Shown one piece after another: positions 27,144 through 37,116 of a DNA stretch of 64,000 nt. The notes under the pieces are model-generated. The model saw only the letters and a list, made by a program, of their open reading frames with translations. It had not been told where the DNA came from and ran no database searches. The stretch covers positions 62,001 to 126,000 of the forward strand of contig QLIY01000045.1 of assembly GCA_003260075.1 (NCBI GenBank), in the 5' to 3' direction. Position 1 is the first letter of the stretch, and every line of letters starts with the position of its first letter. The translations under genes were made by a program, and so were the position numbers. This DNA is from Phallusia mammillata. Its lineage: Eukaryota; Chordata; Ascidiacea; Phlebobranchia; Ascidiidae.

Positions 27144-29071
27144 TTATCCTTGAGCCCTCAAGTAGCGAAGAAGCTGTTCAATAAGACTGCGAAGTTGATC
27201 GCTGGTCAAATCATTAGGCTTTTGGTCTGGTTTTGACTTCGGTGGCATGATTGTGGACTTTGCAGGCCCACCCTGGCACTGACGACGACAGAGCGAGTAC
27301 TTTCGACCGGCCTCAAAGCTCTTATACCCACCAGCAGGAACACATTGATCGCAGGTTGAGCAGTCGACAGTCTGTGGCTGCTGTTGGCGACCTTGTTGCA
27401 GTTGCTCGCGAGTGCAGTCGCCGGGACGAAGGTTTGCCTGGGTCGCTTGCTGTTGACGAGCGAAAAAGTTAAAAAAGGGAAAACCACTGTTAGTGCCCTG
27501 TGTGGACGGCGCCTGTCTTCCTGCAACACGCTTCTCTCCTGGACATTCCGACTTAAAACCCTCAGATGATCCACCCAGTCCAGAAGGCCTTTGGCCATTG
27601 GGTGGTCCAAAACCGAAACGAGGTCTGTTTCCATAGGGAAACCCTTGGCCACCACTAGGAGGTCCACGACCACCGCTAGGAGGGCCGCGACCACCACTAG
27701 GAGGCCCGCGACCACCAAAGAAACTTCCCATTTTGTCTGGTCGGGCGTTCTGGCCCCGACGGTTGGTGCAATTCGGCAATTGGAGAAGACCGCATTCCAA
27801 GCAATCGCAGCATCTGCAATCACAATTTTAAACGAATTTATAAACGTATAAAAGTAAACATATCAGGCTAACTGTGTCTTACCGGGGCTCAAGAGGAATT
27901 CCTTTAAAGCAGGGAACAACATGGTCTCTACCATTGGTTTCGCCAAACAAAGAAACATAACGATATTGCGACGGATCATCGTTGGGCTGAACAAAGAAAA
28001 TAGCAGTGTTATAAGTGCAACAAAGTGTTTAGCATTTTTGTTCTTACCATAAAACCACCACACTCGTCTAGAACTTGCTTGATACCATCGTACATATCCG
28101 AGTCATAAATTGGAAATCCGTCTTCTGCCACGCCAATAATGTGAGGAGTGGTGGGGTCGTATGGAACACCTAGGCACCTTTATTTAAAGGTATGATATTT
28201 TTAACAACGGAGATAACAACAAAATTCTTAAAATTAGAAGCTACATTCTGTTCCCAAATTATTTACTATGGTGTAAAAATATCACAAGGTAAAAATTATG
28301 TTAAAAAATCACACTGCTTAAAAAAACTCACGATAGTGCCTACAAATTGCATCAAAAAGCAAAAACTTACGTGGTGTTTGGTGCACGATGAAAGTGATAT
28401 TCTCCATGAGGGCTAGGATGGCCATTGCAACCATCAAACGTACCCTCGGGCATGCTGTTCACATCCACACAGTCCGCTTCAAGATGATTGTAAAAGGCTG
28501 TTCCGCTCGTTGCAAACCCTGTGAAAAATATTTTTCTATTTAAACGCGTTAACATTTTATCATAACACATTATTGCTGGAATAAAAGTCGAAGTTTTTAC
28601 ATAGTCTTTAAGTTTTTAAATATCCTAAAACTAGCTTTGAAAAGTGTCAACAACATAGCCGGTTACGTACCAACAGACCCCATTGGAGCACAATAAGTTT
28701 CAGTTCTGGAAGCAACTGGGGAGCGTGGAATAATCATTGATTTGGCACGGGTGCAGATTCTTGCATCAGGTCGGCAACAGTTCATATCAGTGTTGTAGCA
28801 ATCACCTACAGAAAACAAATGTTTGGAACTTTTACAAAACACGGTAAATAGATAATATTGCATACACTTTTGACTTACTTGTTTCATGTTCTGGAACACC
28901 ACTGATTGTTATCTTATAGTTTCCCTCAAATTTCTCGATGGTAAAAGCACTTGTGTTACGAATCGATCCTTGCAAGTTGTACTTCAAGATAAAGAATTCA
29001 CGATCCGTAAGTGCCAAAGAACCAGTCACCAAACTTAGGACGAACACAAAACGCAAGACAGAGGCCAACAT
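27144..29071 (-). CDS. Secreted YHYH-domain protein with Gly/Pro-rich tail
   Basis: Six exons (minus): 29071-28879, 28805-28671, 28518-28371, 28177-28048, 27986-27883, 27813-27144; about 459 residues, all junctions in phase. The start is the ATG heading a clear signal peptide (MLASVLRFVFVLSLVTGSLA). After a Cys-rich segment (NCCRPD) comes the YHYH-family core: GSVGFATSGTAFYN, DGCNGHPSPHGEYHFH, CLGVPYD, GVAEDGFPIYD, VLDECGGF and VPCFKGIP. These match the conserved order of the family, although the eponymous motif reads YHFH. The last exon adds a CCDCLECG motif and a low-complexity tail with the unit GGRGPPS repeated three times, then a Gln-rich stretch and a further Cys cluster. The function of YHYH proteins is unknown; His/Cys content suggests metal binding, which is inference. 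The gene converges with ADAM-ZP 2. It could be an ancient horizontal acquisition, but its introns show it is now an established animal gene. Confidence 0.85.
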
Positions 29072-29153
29072 TTCTTGACTTAGTCGCTGTAAAAGTGATG
29101 TTCAGCAAGCAAAGTTGAGTGCGCAGTTGATACGGAACTGTACCCAACAAGCA

Positions 29154-29162
29154 CCTTATATA
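29154..29162 (-). promoter_or_regulatory. TATA box of the YHYH gene
   Basis: On the minus strand the sequence reads TATATAAGG about 85 bp before the ATG at 29071, a spacing that fits a TATA-driven promoter with a short 5' leader. No other core element was identified. Confidence 0.55.
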
Positions 29163-29361
29163 TACTTTTCGCACATGCACCGTGAACTACAACGGTGCTC
29201 CGAAAATATACAAACGCCCCCGGCCGACGCCGCAGGGCTTCTATTTATGCGAATCCAAGAAAAATGTTTCGCAACAAGCACATTGGCGGGGTGGGCTACA
29301 TTACAAGCCTTCGCATTGTATAAATCTTTTTCCTATCTCACTAAAACAGGTGAAACGAAAG

Positions 29362-29490
29362 ACAACATAAAAGATCTACAAACTGAACTAATGATTTTGT
29401 TGTTTCGTTAAAAACAGACAAAACGTAACACCCCCCCCCCACAACATAAAAGATCTACAAACTGAACTAATGATTTTGTTGTTTCGTTTT
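29362..29490. repeat. Duplicated segment joined by a 10-C tract
   Basis: About 49 bp starting acaacataaaagatctacaa (29362-29410) recurs at 29441-29490. The copies are separated by a short tail and exactly ten C (29431-29440). This is the same pattern as the poly-G joins further right, in reverse orientation, and is best read as an assembly join. Confidence 0.7.
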
Positions 29491-31321
29491 GTTGTTTAAA
29501 AGCCATGCACAAACACGAGTTTGCAAATCAGTTCCATTGAATGTACTCCTGCTAACGGTTAGTAGTACTGTTAAGGGTTTCTTGATCCACACACAAACAT
29601 TAACAAAACTTTTCAGGCTATGTACTCGGGTGCGTCCCGGGTTCAAAACCCGCCACAAAAAATGCAATCAATAACCACCGTTCTAATCAAAGCTAAAAAC
29701 TTAAAACAAAAATTGATTGTCTGAAACATGCCAGTCTTTTAACAATCAGTGTTTTTCAAATTTACGGTTACGTTACACGTTTTTTAGTCAAAAAGAATTT
29801 AGAAGTGCTGCAGAGAACAGCTGACGTCCAAGGTCGCAAGAAGTTGTTATGCCGGCAAAAGATTATTTAATGGCGCAGGCAGTTGCATTTAGATACATTT
29901 ATAATGGTTTAAAATCTTCAACAAAGCCCTAAATTTGAACAGTGTTCACATCAGGAAACCAGAGCGACAGTGACGTCAGATTGACGTAGCAGGGTCGATA
30001 AAAATATTTTTTAGTCTTTTTAATCTTCTTACTTTAAATTGCCACGAAAACATGCAGCTATTTCTATTGCGATAATATCGGGTTTGCATTGCCCAAGCCG
30101 TGTGATATATAAGGATATCCGGTATTGGATGTGGCTAACGCTTGCGGGCATTTGCGTCACAATGGACGATTAAATTAGTATCACTTGACCCTTCAGGTCC
30201 CCAAATCGACCAAGTTGGCAACATATTGTGCTAAAAACGAGAGACGTCATAAATAGAAAAGCGTATGAACTAAAATAAATCTCCTACGTTAAATATTGTC
30301 TTTAAAATAGATTTGATCAAAGCAAAAAATACTTTGGAACACGTTTTCAAAAATTTTAAACAGGCATATTTCATAGCAGTTTCGTCAATGGGTCGCTTAC
30401 AAAAAATTGTATGTGTATATATTTTAACACCAATTTACCCAGGATTTTTCCTAATTTCTGCATTTTTAACGACCAAACGCGGTTTTCCAAACCAACAAAA
30501 AATGTCACCTTGCACATCTTATCCAATATTGACCGTGCAAACTTTTAGTAAAACACTAGCTTATGAAAAATGTTTTAGAAGTGCTTAAACATGCTAGTTT
30601 AAACTGCACAACATCACTAATTATATAATTAATAAAGTATATGAAATAAAACTTAACCATGTATGTTTTATGCCTGAAATTATACAGAAACCAATAAACA
30701 CTACATGTTTGTGTTTTAGCAACCATGTCAAACAACATTTAATGTCCACAAACAAATACCAACTAGAACGGTGGCTTAGAACATTTTGTGGTTGCACATA
30801 CACTATAACATATTTTAAAACATTAATATATTTCCTATGCTTATTTTATACTGGGTCCCATATTATCCACCGTCTTATATAACCTAAGTCGTTTTGCAGG
30901 CAGAAACTCATGGGTCCCCACACATGCAAAGTTGAAAATAATGTATTTCAAGAGATAACCACGTGAAAGTTGGGTGTTGTAAGGCAAAACACAGTGATCG
31001 ACACCAGACTTAAACAATAATACTACATAGAATGGCATTTAGTGTTTATCAGAGGATCTTTCCCGTAAATAGTAGGCATCTTCTGTCGACGATCACTGAT
31101 TAAATAGTGAATTATCTGTCCCCCTTTTTTTCTGTGTGCGCACCGATCCCTTATCGCTTTTGGCAGTCTTTGTCCTTCGTGTGGCTTAGACGTAGTTTAG
31201 AACTTGCGTAGTTAGCAGCGGTTGTAGCAGGTTGCTGTTTCCTTTTTGGTGTGTTGCTAATTTTGATTGGCTTTATTACTTGGTTTTGGTTTTACTTTTA
31301 CACCCGTTGTTTGACAGACGA

Positions 31322-31345
31322 CTGATGATGCCCTTACGGGTGAAA
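31322..31345 (+). ncRNA. Hammerhead-ribozyme-like core (weak)
   Basis: CTGATGA (31322-31328) and GAAA (31342-31345) are spaced by a short hairpin (gccc ttac gggt), giving the order of a hammerhead catalytic core with stem II. One unpaired U precedes stem II, and I could not fold convincing stems I and III with a cleavage site. Hammerheads are known in Penelope-like retroelements of many animals, and the preceding sequence resembles a non-coding retroelement tail. Chance resemblance is quite possible. Confidence 0.2.
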
Positions 31346-31484
31346 TATATATCGTTAAATAACATTTGTTGACTGATTCTGGTTAGGAAGCGCTGTTGCT
31401 TCGTCAATTATTCTTAATACTACGTAGAGTACAAACTATACAAATCGATTTTACCCCACATATTGTTTGAAGTATGTCCTATTC

Positions 31485-32007
31485 CAGGGATGGCGAACCA
31501 CTGACCCGCGGGTCACAATGTGACCCACCACGTGAATTTCAGTGACCCACTTGTAGTTTCAAAATTGTATACTGATTACTAGTGGTAGGGTTACCAGACT
31601 TCCAAGATTAAAAAGCAACACAACAGTTAACTTCAAGCCCTTTGTCAGATTGCCTATTGTCTTAAAATTCAGATTGTTTAGTCAATTGTGAGGCAACAAA
31701 TATGTTTATTTAAACGTACAACTTGAAACGATTTGTTGTAACTTTGTTGACGCTGTTCGGTTCAACATATTCATGCGAATCTTTGTTTTCACACAAGAAT
31801 TTCATAAAATCAAGAATCGTCTCAGCTCAGATATGACTGCAGCGTGTATTAAGCTGAAAACTACCTAAGATTACAAGACTTTCAGAAAAAATGCAGCAAC
31901 AAGCATCTTAGCATTGACATGTAATAAAATATGTGACCCACTTTGTTTTCTTTCCGAATTTTGATATCATGGTTGACCCATTCAACTAAAAAGGTTCGCC
32001 ATCCCTG
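31485..32007. mobile_element. Non-autonomous hAT element
   Basis: The left terminus CAGGGATGGCGAACC (31485-31499) matches the reverse complement of the right end ggttcgccatccctg (31993-32007). Flanking 8-mers tcctattc (31477-31484) and tcctattt (32008-32015) form a target-site duplication with one mismatch. The CAGGG terminus and 8-bp duplication are typical of hAT. The 523-bp body has no transposase frame. Confidence 0.85.
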
Positions 32008-32149
32008 TCCTATTTAATGTTATTTGTTGAAGAAAAGAAAAGAAAGAGTAAATAGTGACTCAACAAAACTCAATAAATGAGGACTTAAAATAGTAAGTTC
32101 AATAAACTTTGCAAATTTCATTTAATTTCAACGTTTTTCAAAAATTCAC

Positions 32150-32366
32150 TTATTTTAGGGGGCTGTTGGGGAAACGTTTGAGATGAAGGGTAAAAAACAC
32201 AACAATCAACATTTATAAATGGCAAATCCTACAAGCTATCAAAAGTTCATTCGATTTATAAATTGTTTAAAAAATAAACCCATTTTAGGGGGCTAGTGGA
32301 GTAATGTTTGGGCTACAAGGTAAAACACATCAATTCAAATCTACAAATAGCATATTGCCACCCAAA

Positions 32367-32427
<61 letters not shown>

Positions 32428-33350
32428 GCGCACTATACTTGGAAAATTACGGTAAGTCAATTCCGACACTGTTTTATCAACTCACCCATTTTAGGGGGCT
32501 AGTGGGTTGAAATTGGGGCTACAAAGTTGAACACAACAATAAGCTCCTATGAATGGTAAATTCTACAAGCTGTCCAAATTTCAGCCAATTATGAAACAGT
32601 TTAAACAACTGACCCAATTTAGGGGGCGAGTAGGGTAACTAATGAGGTTTGACACACAAACTAAAAAAATATGAAACCACAAAGACTCAATCAACAGAAC
32701 TGCGAAATTTCAGCCCAATTCGCTAATGTTTAATTTGATCCCTAATCCACTAATGTTTATTTTGACCACTAGAGGTGTTTTAGCAACAACTGTTAATGTT
32801 TCAGAGGCCAGAGGGGGCAAAAACGTCTACCAAGCAACCCACATACACGAGTAACATACAACTGGTTGTCCATGTAACACTATCACGCCACAGAAATCTT
32901 TCGTTTGTGGTGCCCAATAAAATATAAATACATTTTACACTTTGGGGGCTAGTGGGGTAAATGTTGGGGCTACAGGGTTAAACACAACTCTGACACTGTT
33001 TGAAAACGTACTCATTTTAGGGGACTAGCGAGGAAAATTCTGGGGTTATTTATCAACACAAACAAAGTGGGATGTACATCTACATCACTCTATTCACTAT
33101 ATATGTAAGTTTCAGCCAAATCTATCAAACACTTGATGGCAAAACAAGTCGTACAAACTTTGGGAAGATAAAAAAACACTATAGGGGACTAGCGGGGAAA
33201 ATACTGGGGTTATCAACACAAACAAAGTGGGATGCACACCTACATAACTATATCTACCATCTGTGCAAGTTTCATCCAAATCCATCAACCATTTGATGGC
33301 AAAACGAGTCGGACAAACTTTGGGAAGAAAAAACAAGAAAAACAAAACAT
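32150..33350. repeat. Field of degenerate G-rich repeats
   Basis: Units resembling cattttagggggctagtggggtaa...ggggctacagggt recur near 32153, 32282, 32491, 32619, 32942 and 33017. A longer unit of about 165 bp (ggggactagcg...aaactttgggaag) occurs twice in tandem at 33017-33345. Clustered GGGG runs could form G-quadruplexes. No coding potential is seen. Confidence 0.65.
32371..32426. other. 56-G homopolymer
   Basis: An uninterrupted run of 56 G lies inside the G-rich repeat field. Its flanks are not obvious copies of each other, unlike the shorter G tracts. Such length is unlikely to be stable or accurately read; it may be a gap placeholder of estimated size or a sequencing artefact. Confidence 0.85.
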
Positions 33351-34053
33351 ACAAACAATTAGAGTAAAATCAATATGTGTCCATAATAACACTTTTAGAG
33401 AAAAAAAACATATTCAGTGGCAGTAAACTGTTTAAATTAAGAAAAGTCAAGTTTATAATACACTTTATGCAGGCATCCAGTTGACACAAAGTGTAACAAG
33501 TACTACAATATTCTTAAAGAATCACAAAATAACATTACTGGATAGCATTTAGATAGTTATTATTTTTGAACTCAATTATACAAGTCAGCATGATATGTCA
33601 TCACAATTAGGTGTTATACCTTATTTCTGAATAATACTCAGACATGTTTACTAATGTAATTTTAAACAAAGAGGTGTATGCCTAGTGCAAAACTGCTCCA
33701 ATAAAACATACCAGTAATACTCTTGGCAGCCAATTGAATTTAATTTAACATGAATCATGCACCCCTTAAGTCTTTTCTTTATATATTTTTTATTTATAAA
33801 GCTACATTAAATAATGAAGCAAATTTGTAAATGTCATTTAGCTTTGTGTACTATTTGGGCCTAAATTGAGTTTATTTTGCTTGGTGAAAGGAAACATAAT
33901 GACACAATAACACTAAGAAATTCACCAAACTGGAAATAGCTGCGCAACATTAAAATGTTATGGAGTGCAAAACAATTGGTAAATCATGGAGCTACATTGT
34001 ATGAAAGGTGCTGGGGGTCAAGAAAGTAAGGTTGGTACATTATTGGTAACCAC

Positions 34054-34775
34054 TAGGGTTTCTCAAATTTGCCACTTTGGCTTATCCCATGATTCCGGGA
34101 CAAAAACAACCTTAATCCCGGGATCCCGGGAAACCCCGGGATTTTATTCGATTTTTGTCAAATTTAAAACATGTTTGTTTGCTTCATTTTTTAATGTTAG
34201 TGGGCCGGCTAAGCATAAATGCATTATGTTCACGAGGCCGCTGTAGAGCTGCCTGTTATATTCCAAGTTTAAAAATATTTTTACAATTAAAATTATTTTT
34301 TGTTAATTGAAATCAGTTTTCCATTAGGGCGGTTGATGAGTCCAATTTAGTTCAACTCATTATGTTCCACTGGGTTGGGGCAATGCCGCTCAAGTTTTTT
34401 GCTCAGGGAAACAAAGCTACCGAGATAGGATTAGAACCCACAAGCTTGTGACACACGTCGATGGTGCTATAACCACTCGGTCGTCTTGGAATTTTTAAAG
34501 AGAGAGCTATAACGCGAATTTGACAAACTAAATAGCTATAACGTGGGTTCTAACACTGTTGTAATGTTCGCAACAACAGAATTATTTATCATTCCTGTTT
34601 GAATTGTTACATGAAACCTCGGGAAATCCTTTAATTCACGGAAACCCTGTGGGTTTCGCACCCCTGGTTGAAGAGTGCAACTTAAAAAGCAATCAAATTT
34701 TGTCCCGGGATAAAGAGAAAATCCCGGGATAGATTTTTTGCCGAAATTGTCCGGGATCCCGGGAAAGAAACTCTA
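34054..34775. mobile_element. hAT-type element with a nested SINE
   Basis: The termini are TAGGGTTTCTC (34054) and the reverse complement of the right end, TAGAGTTTCTTTCCC (ending 34775), with a perfect 8-bp target-site duplication gtaaccac (34046-34053 and 34776-34783). Subterminal cccggg-rich sequence is mirrored at both ends. The 722-bp body has no transposase and contains a minus-strand SINE. Confidence 0.8.
34345..34489 (-). mobile_element. tRNA-derived SINE
   Basis: On the minus strand the element starts ccaagacgaccgagtggtta (Ser/Leu-type A box) followed by gggttctaatcc (B box) and the body ctcggtagctttgtttccctgagcaaaaaacttgagcggcattg. The same head and body recur at 43669-43745 and 44787-45400, which shows a dispersed family transcribed by RNA polymerase III. 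This copy lies inside the hAT element at 34054-34775. Confidence 0.7.
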
Positions 34776-35388
34776 GTAACCACAACTAGGAGGATGTTTA
34801 TGGGACCAGGGGCCCTAAAAACTAACACCTCATGTTAGGGAAAGTGGGCTGGTTCAACAAAACCACCAAAAAAAGAAACTCGGTTGGAATGTTTTAAGCG
34901 GGTAGGAAGAACACACATAAAAAGTAGTTACAATTAAATACTACACTTTGAACTATCATTGACCTATATAACAATGTAGTCCCACCTCAACTGTGCCATT
35001 TTCTGCGTAGTAATTTTTAATTAACTTGGTACAACTTTGTTATGTTTAAATGCCTGTTTTGGCCAGTGGTTACTGTTGTATCTATCAACAAATGTAAATT
35101 TTGTGTTACATTCAACAAATGTAAAATTAAGTATATTCCTACAATACAAAATCCTAGCAGTTTTGGAGTTAGGATACGTACAATGTTTGGAAAAAATGTC
35201 AGTTTTGATGTTAGAATTTGGCACATGGAAGTACGTTTTGTTTTAGCAATACGTTGCAACAATAGATTACAAATTAAAAATTGTTGGTACACACAAGTTT
35301 ATTCACCAACCTTAAATCTTAGAAAGTCGTGAACTTGTATTGAGCTTTAGGTGAAAACCAACCTCCAAAAGTTGAGTGTTTCCAGGAG

Positions 35389-36530
35389 ATGAATTTCACA
35401 GTGCTGTTTGCCTTACTAGCCACCCTCCAACTGTTAGTTGTTGTTGATGATGTTGACCAAACCGCGGGAAGCATTCTGATTGGCAAATGCAAAAATATGG
35501 TATCCTGGCAAATCGAAATAGAAAGTAAATTAGAGAAACAATGTATGGTATTAGCATAGATTACTTACAAGTTATCTATGGTGTTAGGTTTCTCTGTCGC
35601 TCATTAAATACCAATTTAGTCTTCATAGTGCTATAGCTAGATTTCTTGTGAAATAAAACAAACATAATTTGATAAAAAAATAGGAAAAAATACCATACAG
35701 CATATTGGCCAATAATATATCCAGCATCAGAGGCGAGCAAGATCCAAGCTTAGTATGGCAGCTGGCAGGGTGCACCAACCGACTGACCGCAGGCCTAAAT
35801 CTATTTGGTACTAACATACAAGAAAACATAGAGCTTGAGTTTTCCCGCAACAAATTGTAGGATTAATTTCACCTAGTTTCGCAGGACGCATCAAAGTGAT
35901 TTAAGCGGTTAAACCAACTCCACCACATCATGATGATTATATTACCCTCGGAGATATCAGTTAGATTGTATGTAGTATCTATGGTTAGATATATTTTTGG
36001 TAGTTTTTATTTATATTTCTTTGTTTTTGTTATCTACCACTATATCTTGTCACAATGCTGATCCAGTCACGGCGCCACTCGTGCGGTTCTTTTGCAAGAG
36101 TTTTTCCGTTTTTGCATCAATGCAGTACAACGTATTCCAAGAAAACCAAGATTTATGTGCCGAAGCAACGTTCTACAACAACAAAATAAAACAAGTTCTC
36201 GGCCCACTCCCCACTTAAAAACTATACCATTCCAGTTGTAAAACATCTCTAACGGGTCGATCCTGTCCCCGGGACATGTTGAACATCACGTAACCGCTAT
36301 CGTCAAAGAACAAACGTTACGATTGTTAAAAAGATGAAAAACTGTACCTGTTTCACTTTATCAAAATACCACACAAATATTTTATTGCAGCGTAAAAAAT
36401 TACGTAATATCTGAAATTGCATACAGTGGTAACAACTCACGCCACATGTTTATTACAGTTTTGCAATCGAGCCCAGTCACCGGGGTTTACGAAGACCAAT
36501 GGCGTCCTGGCAAACTGGACTGTGCCTAAT
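35389..36530 (+). CDS. Probable small secreted protein of unknown family (split gene)
   Basis: Separate open stretches look like exons of one gene. Exon 1 (from 35389, after acceptor tttccaggag) starts with a signal peptide (MNFTVLFALLATLQLLVVV) and GKCKNM. 35725-35856 encodes DPSLVWQLAGCTNRLTAGLN. 36067-36194 encodes APLVRFFCKSF and ENQDLCAEATFYNN. The last exon, 36391-36530, encodes YVISEIAYSGNNSRHMF and ends VYEDQWRPGKLDCA before TAA. The second and last exons join in phase, but exon 1 and 36067-36194 do not fit all junctions, so the model is incomplete or involves alternative splicing or an indel. Even cysteine spacing and small size suggest an extracellular protein. I do not recognise the family and give no function. 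Confidence 0.45.
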
Positions 36531-37088
36531 ACAGCTCGGTAAAACATCCGTTACGAAAACACGAAAAGCACAAATAGGCAAATTTCTGAATCGTAATTCA
36601 ATTGCACTTCAAATTGTCGTCGATTAAACTTTGCCCCCGCCCCCTCAAGAATTTGCACCAACCAATAGGATTTCACAGCATAGCCAGTCAAGTTTCGTGC
36701 TTAGCGAAACACAAATGGTCAAGACAGGATTAGACCTGATAACCTAGTTTGAAAATTACTGCGCCAAAGCAGCAACAAAACCCACAAAACAGCAAAATGC
36801 ACTTGACAAATAAAAGTGGAAATTGTAAATAAAATTTTGGTAAAATGAAAGCTTTGGCTCAGTGTAATTATGTCTGGCATATGTAGAAGAATGATGTTAG
36901 TTTTTTTTCAATCCTTATATTGAGATAAGCAATTACAGTCGGGACAAATAATAAGCTTCGGGGGGGGGGGGTGGAAATTGTAAATAAAATTTTGGTAAAA
37001 TGAAAGCTTTGGCTCAGTTTAATTATGTCTGGCATATGTAGAAGAATGATGTTAGTTTTTTTTCAAGTCCTTATATTGAGATAAGCAA
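36531..37088. other. Intergenic stretch with duplicated HAO 3' end
   Basis: No gene is seen apart from the duplicated 3' end of the hydroxyacid oxidase gene described as the poly-G join at 36816-37116. Confidence 0.6.
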
Positions 37089-37116
37089 TTACAGTCGGGA
37101 CAAATAATAAGCTTCA
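36816..37116. repeat. Duplicated segment joined by a poly-G tract
   Basis: About 144 bp (36816-36959) is repeated almost exactly at 36971-37116, with 12 G (36960-36971) between. The segment covers the last codons and 3' flank of the oxidase gene, so the left copy is a spurious extra end. The copies differ by a few substitutions and a 1-nt indel, as two haplotypes would. Confidence 0.8.

Larger units (their letters stand above)
29072..35388. other. Repeat-rich intergenic region
   Basis: I see no supportable gene in this stretch. It holds a poly-C join (29431-29440), two hAT-type elements with target-site duplications, a SINE, a field of G-rich repeats (32150-33350) and a 56-G tract. The apparent frames around 32304-32510 owe their polyglycine to the G tract and are not genes. 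A B-box-like sequence (gggttcaaaacccgcc, 29639-29654) without a matching A box may be a SINE remnant. Confidence 0.5.

Noticed and set aside
27206..27823. 205-codon frame overlapping the last YHYH exon
   Set aside because: It is a shifted frame over the Gly/Pro repeat. The other frame continues the YHYH domain (CFKGIP then CCDCLECG) in phase.
32304..32510. Frames with long polyglycine runs
   Set aside because: They are translations of the 56-G tract with no splice or family support.
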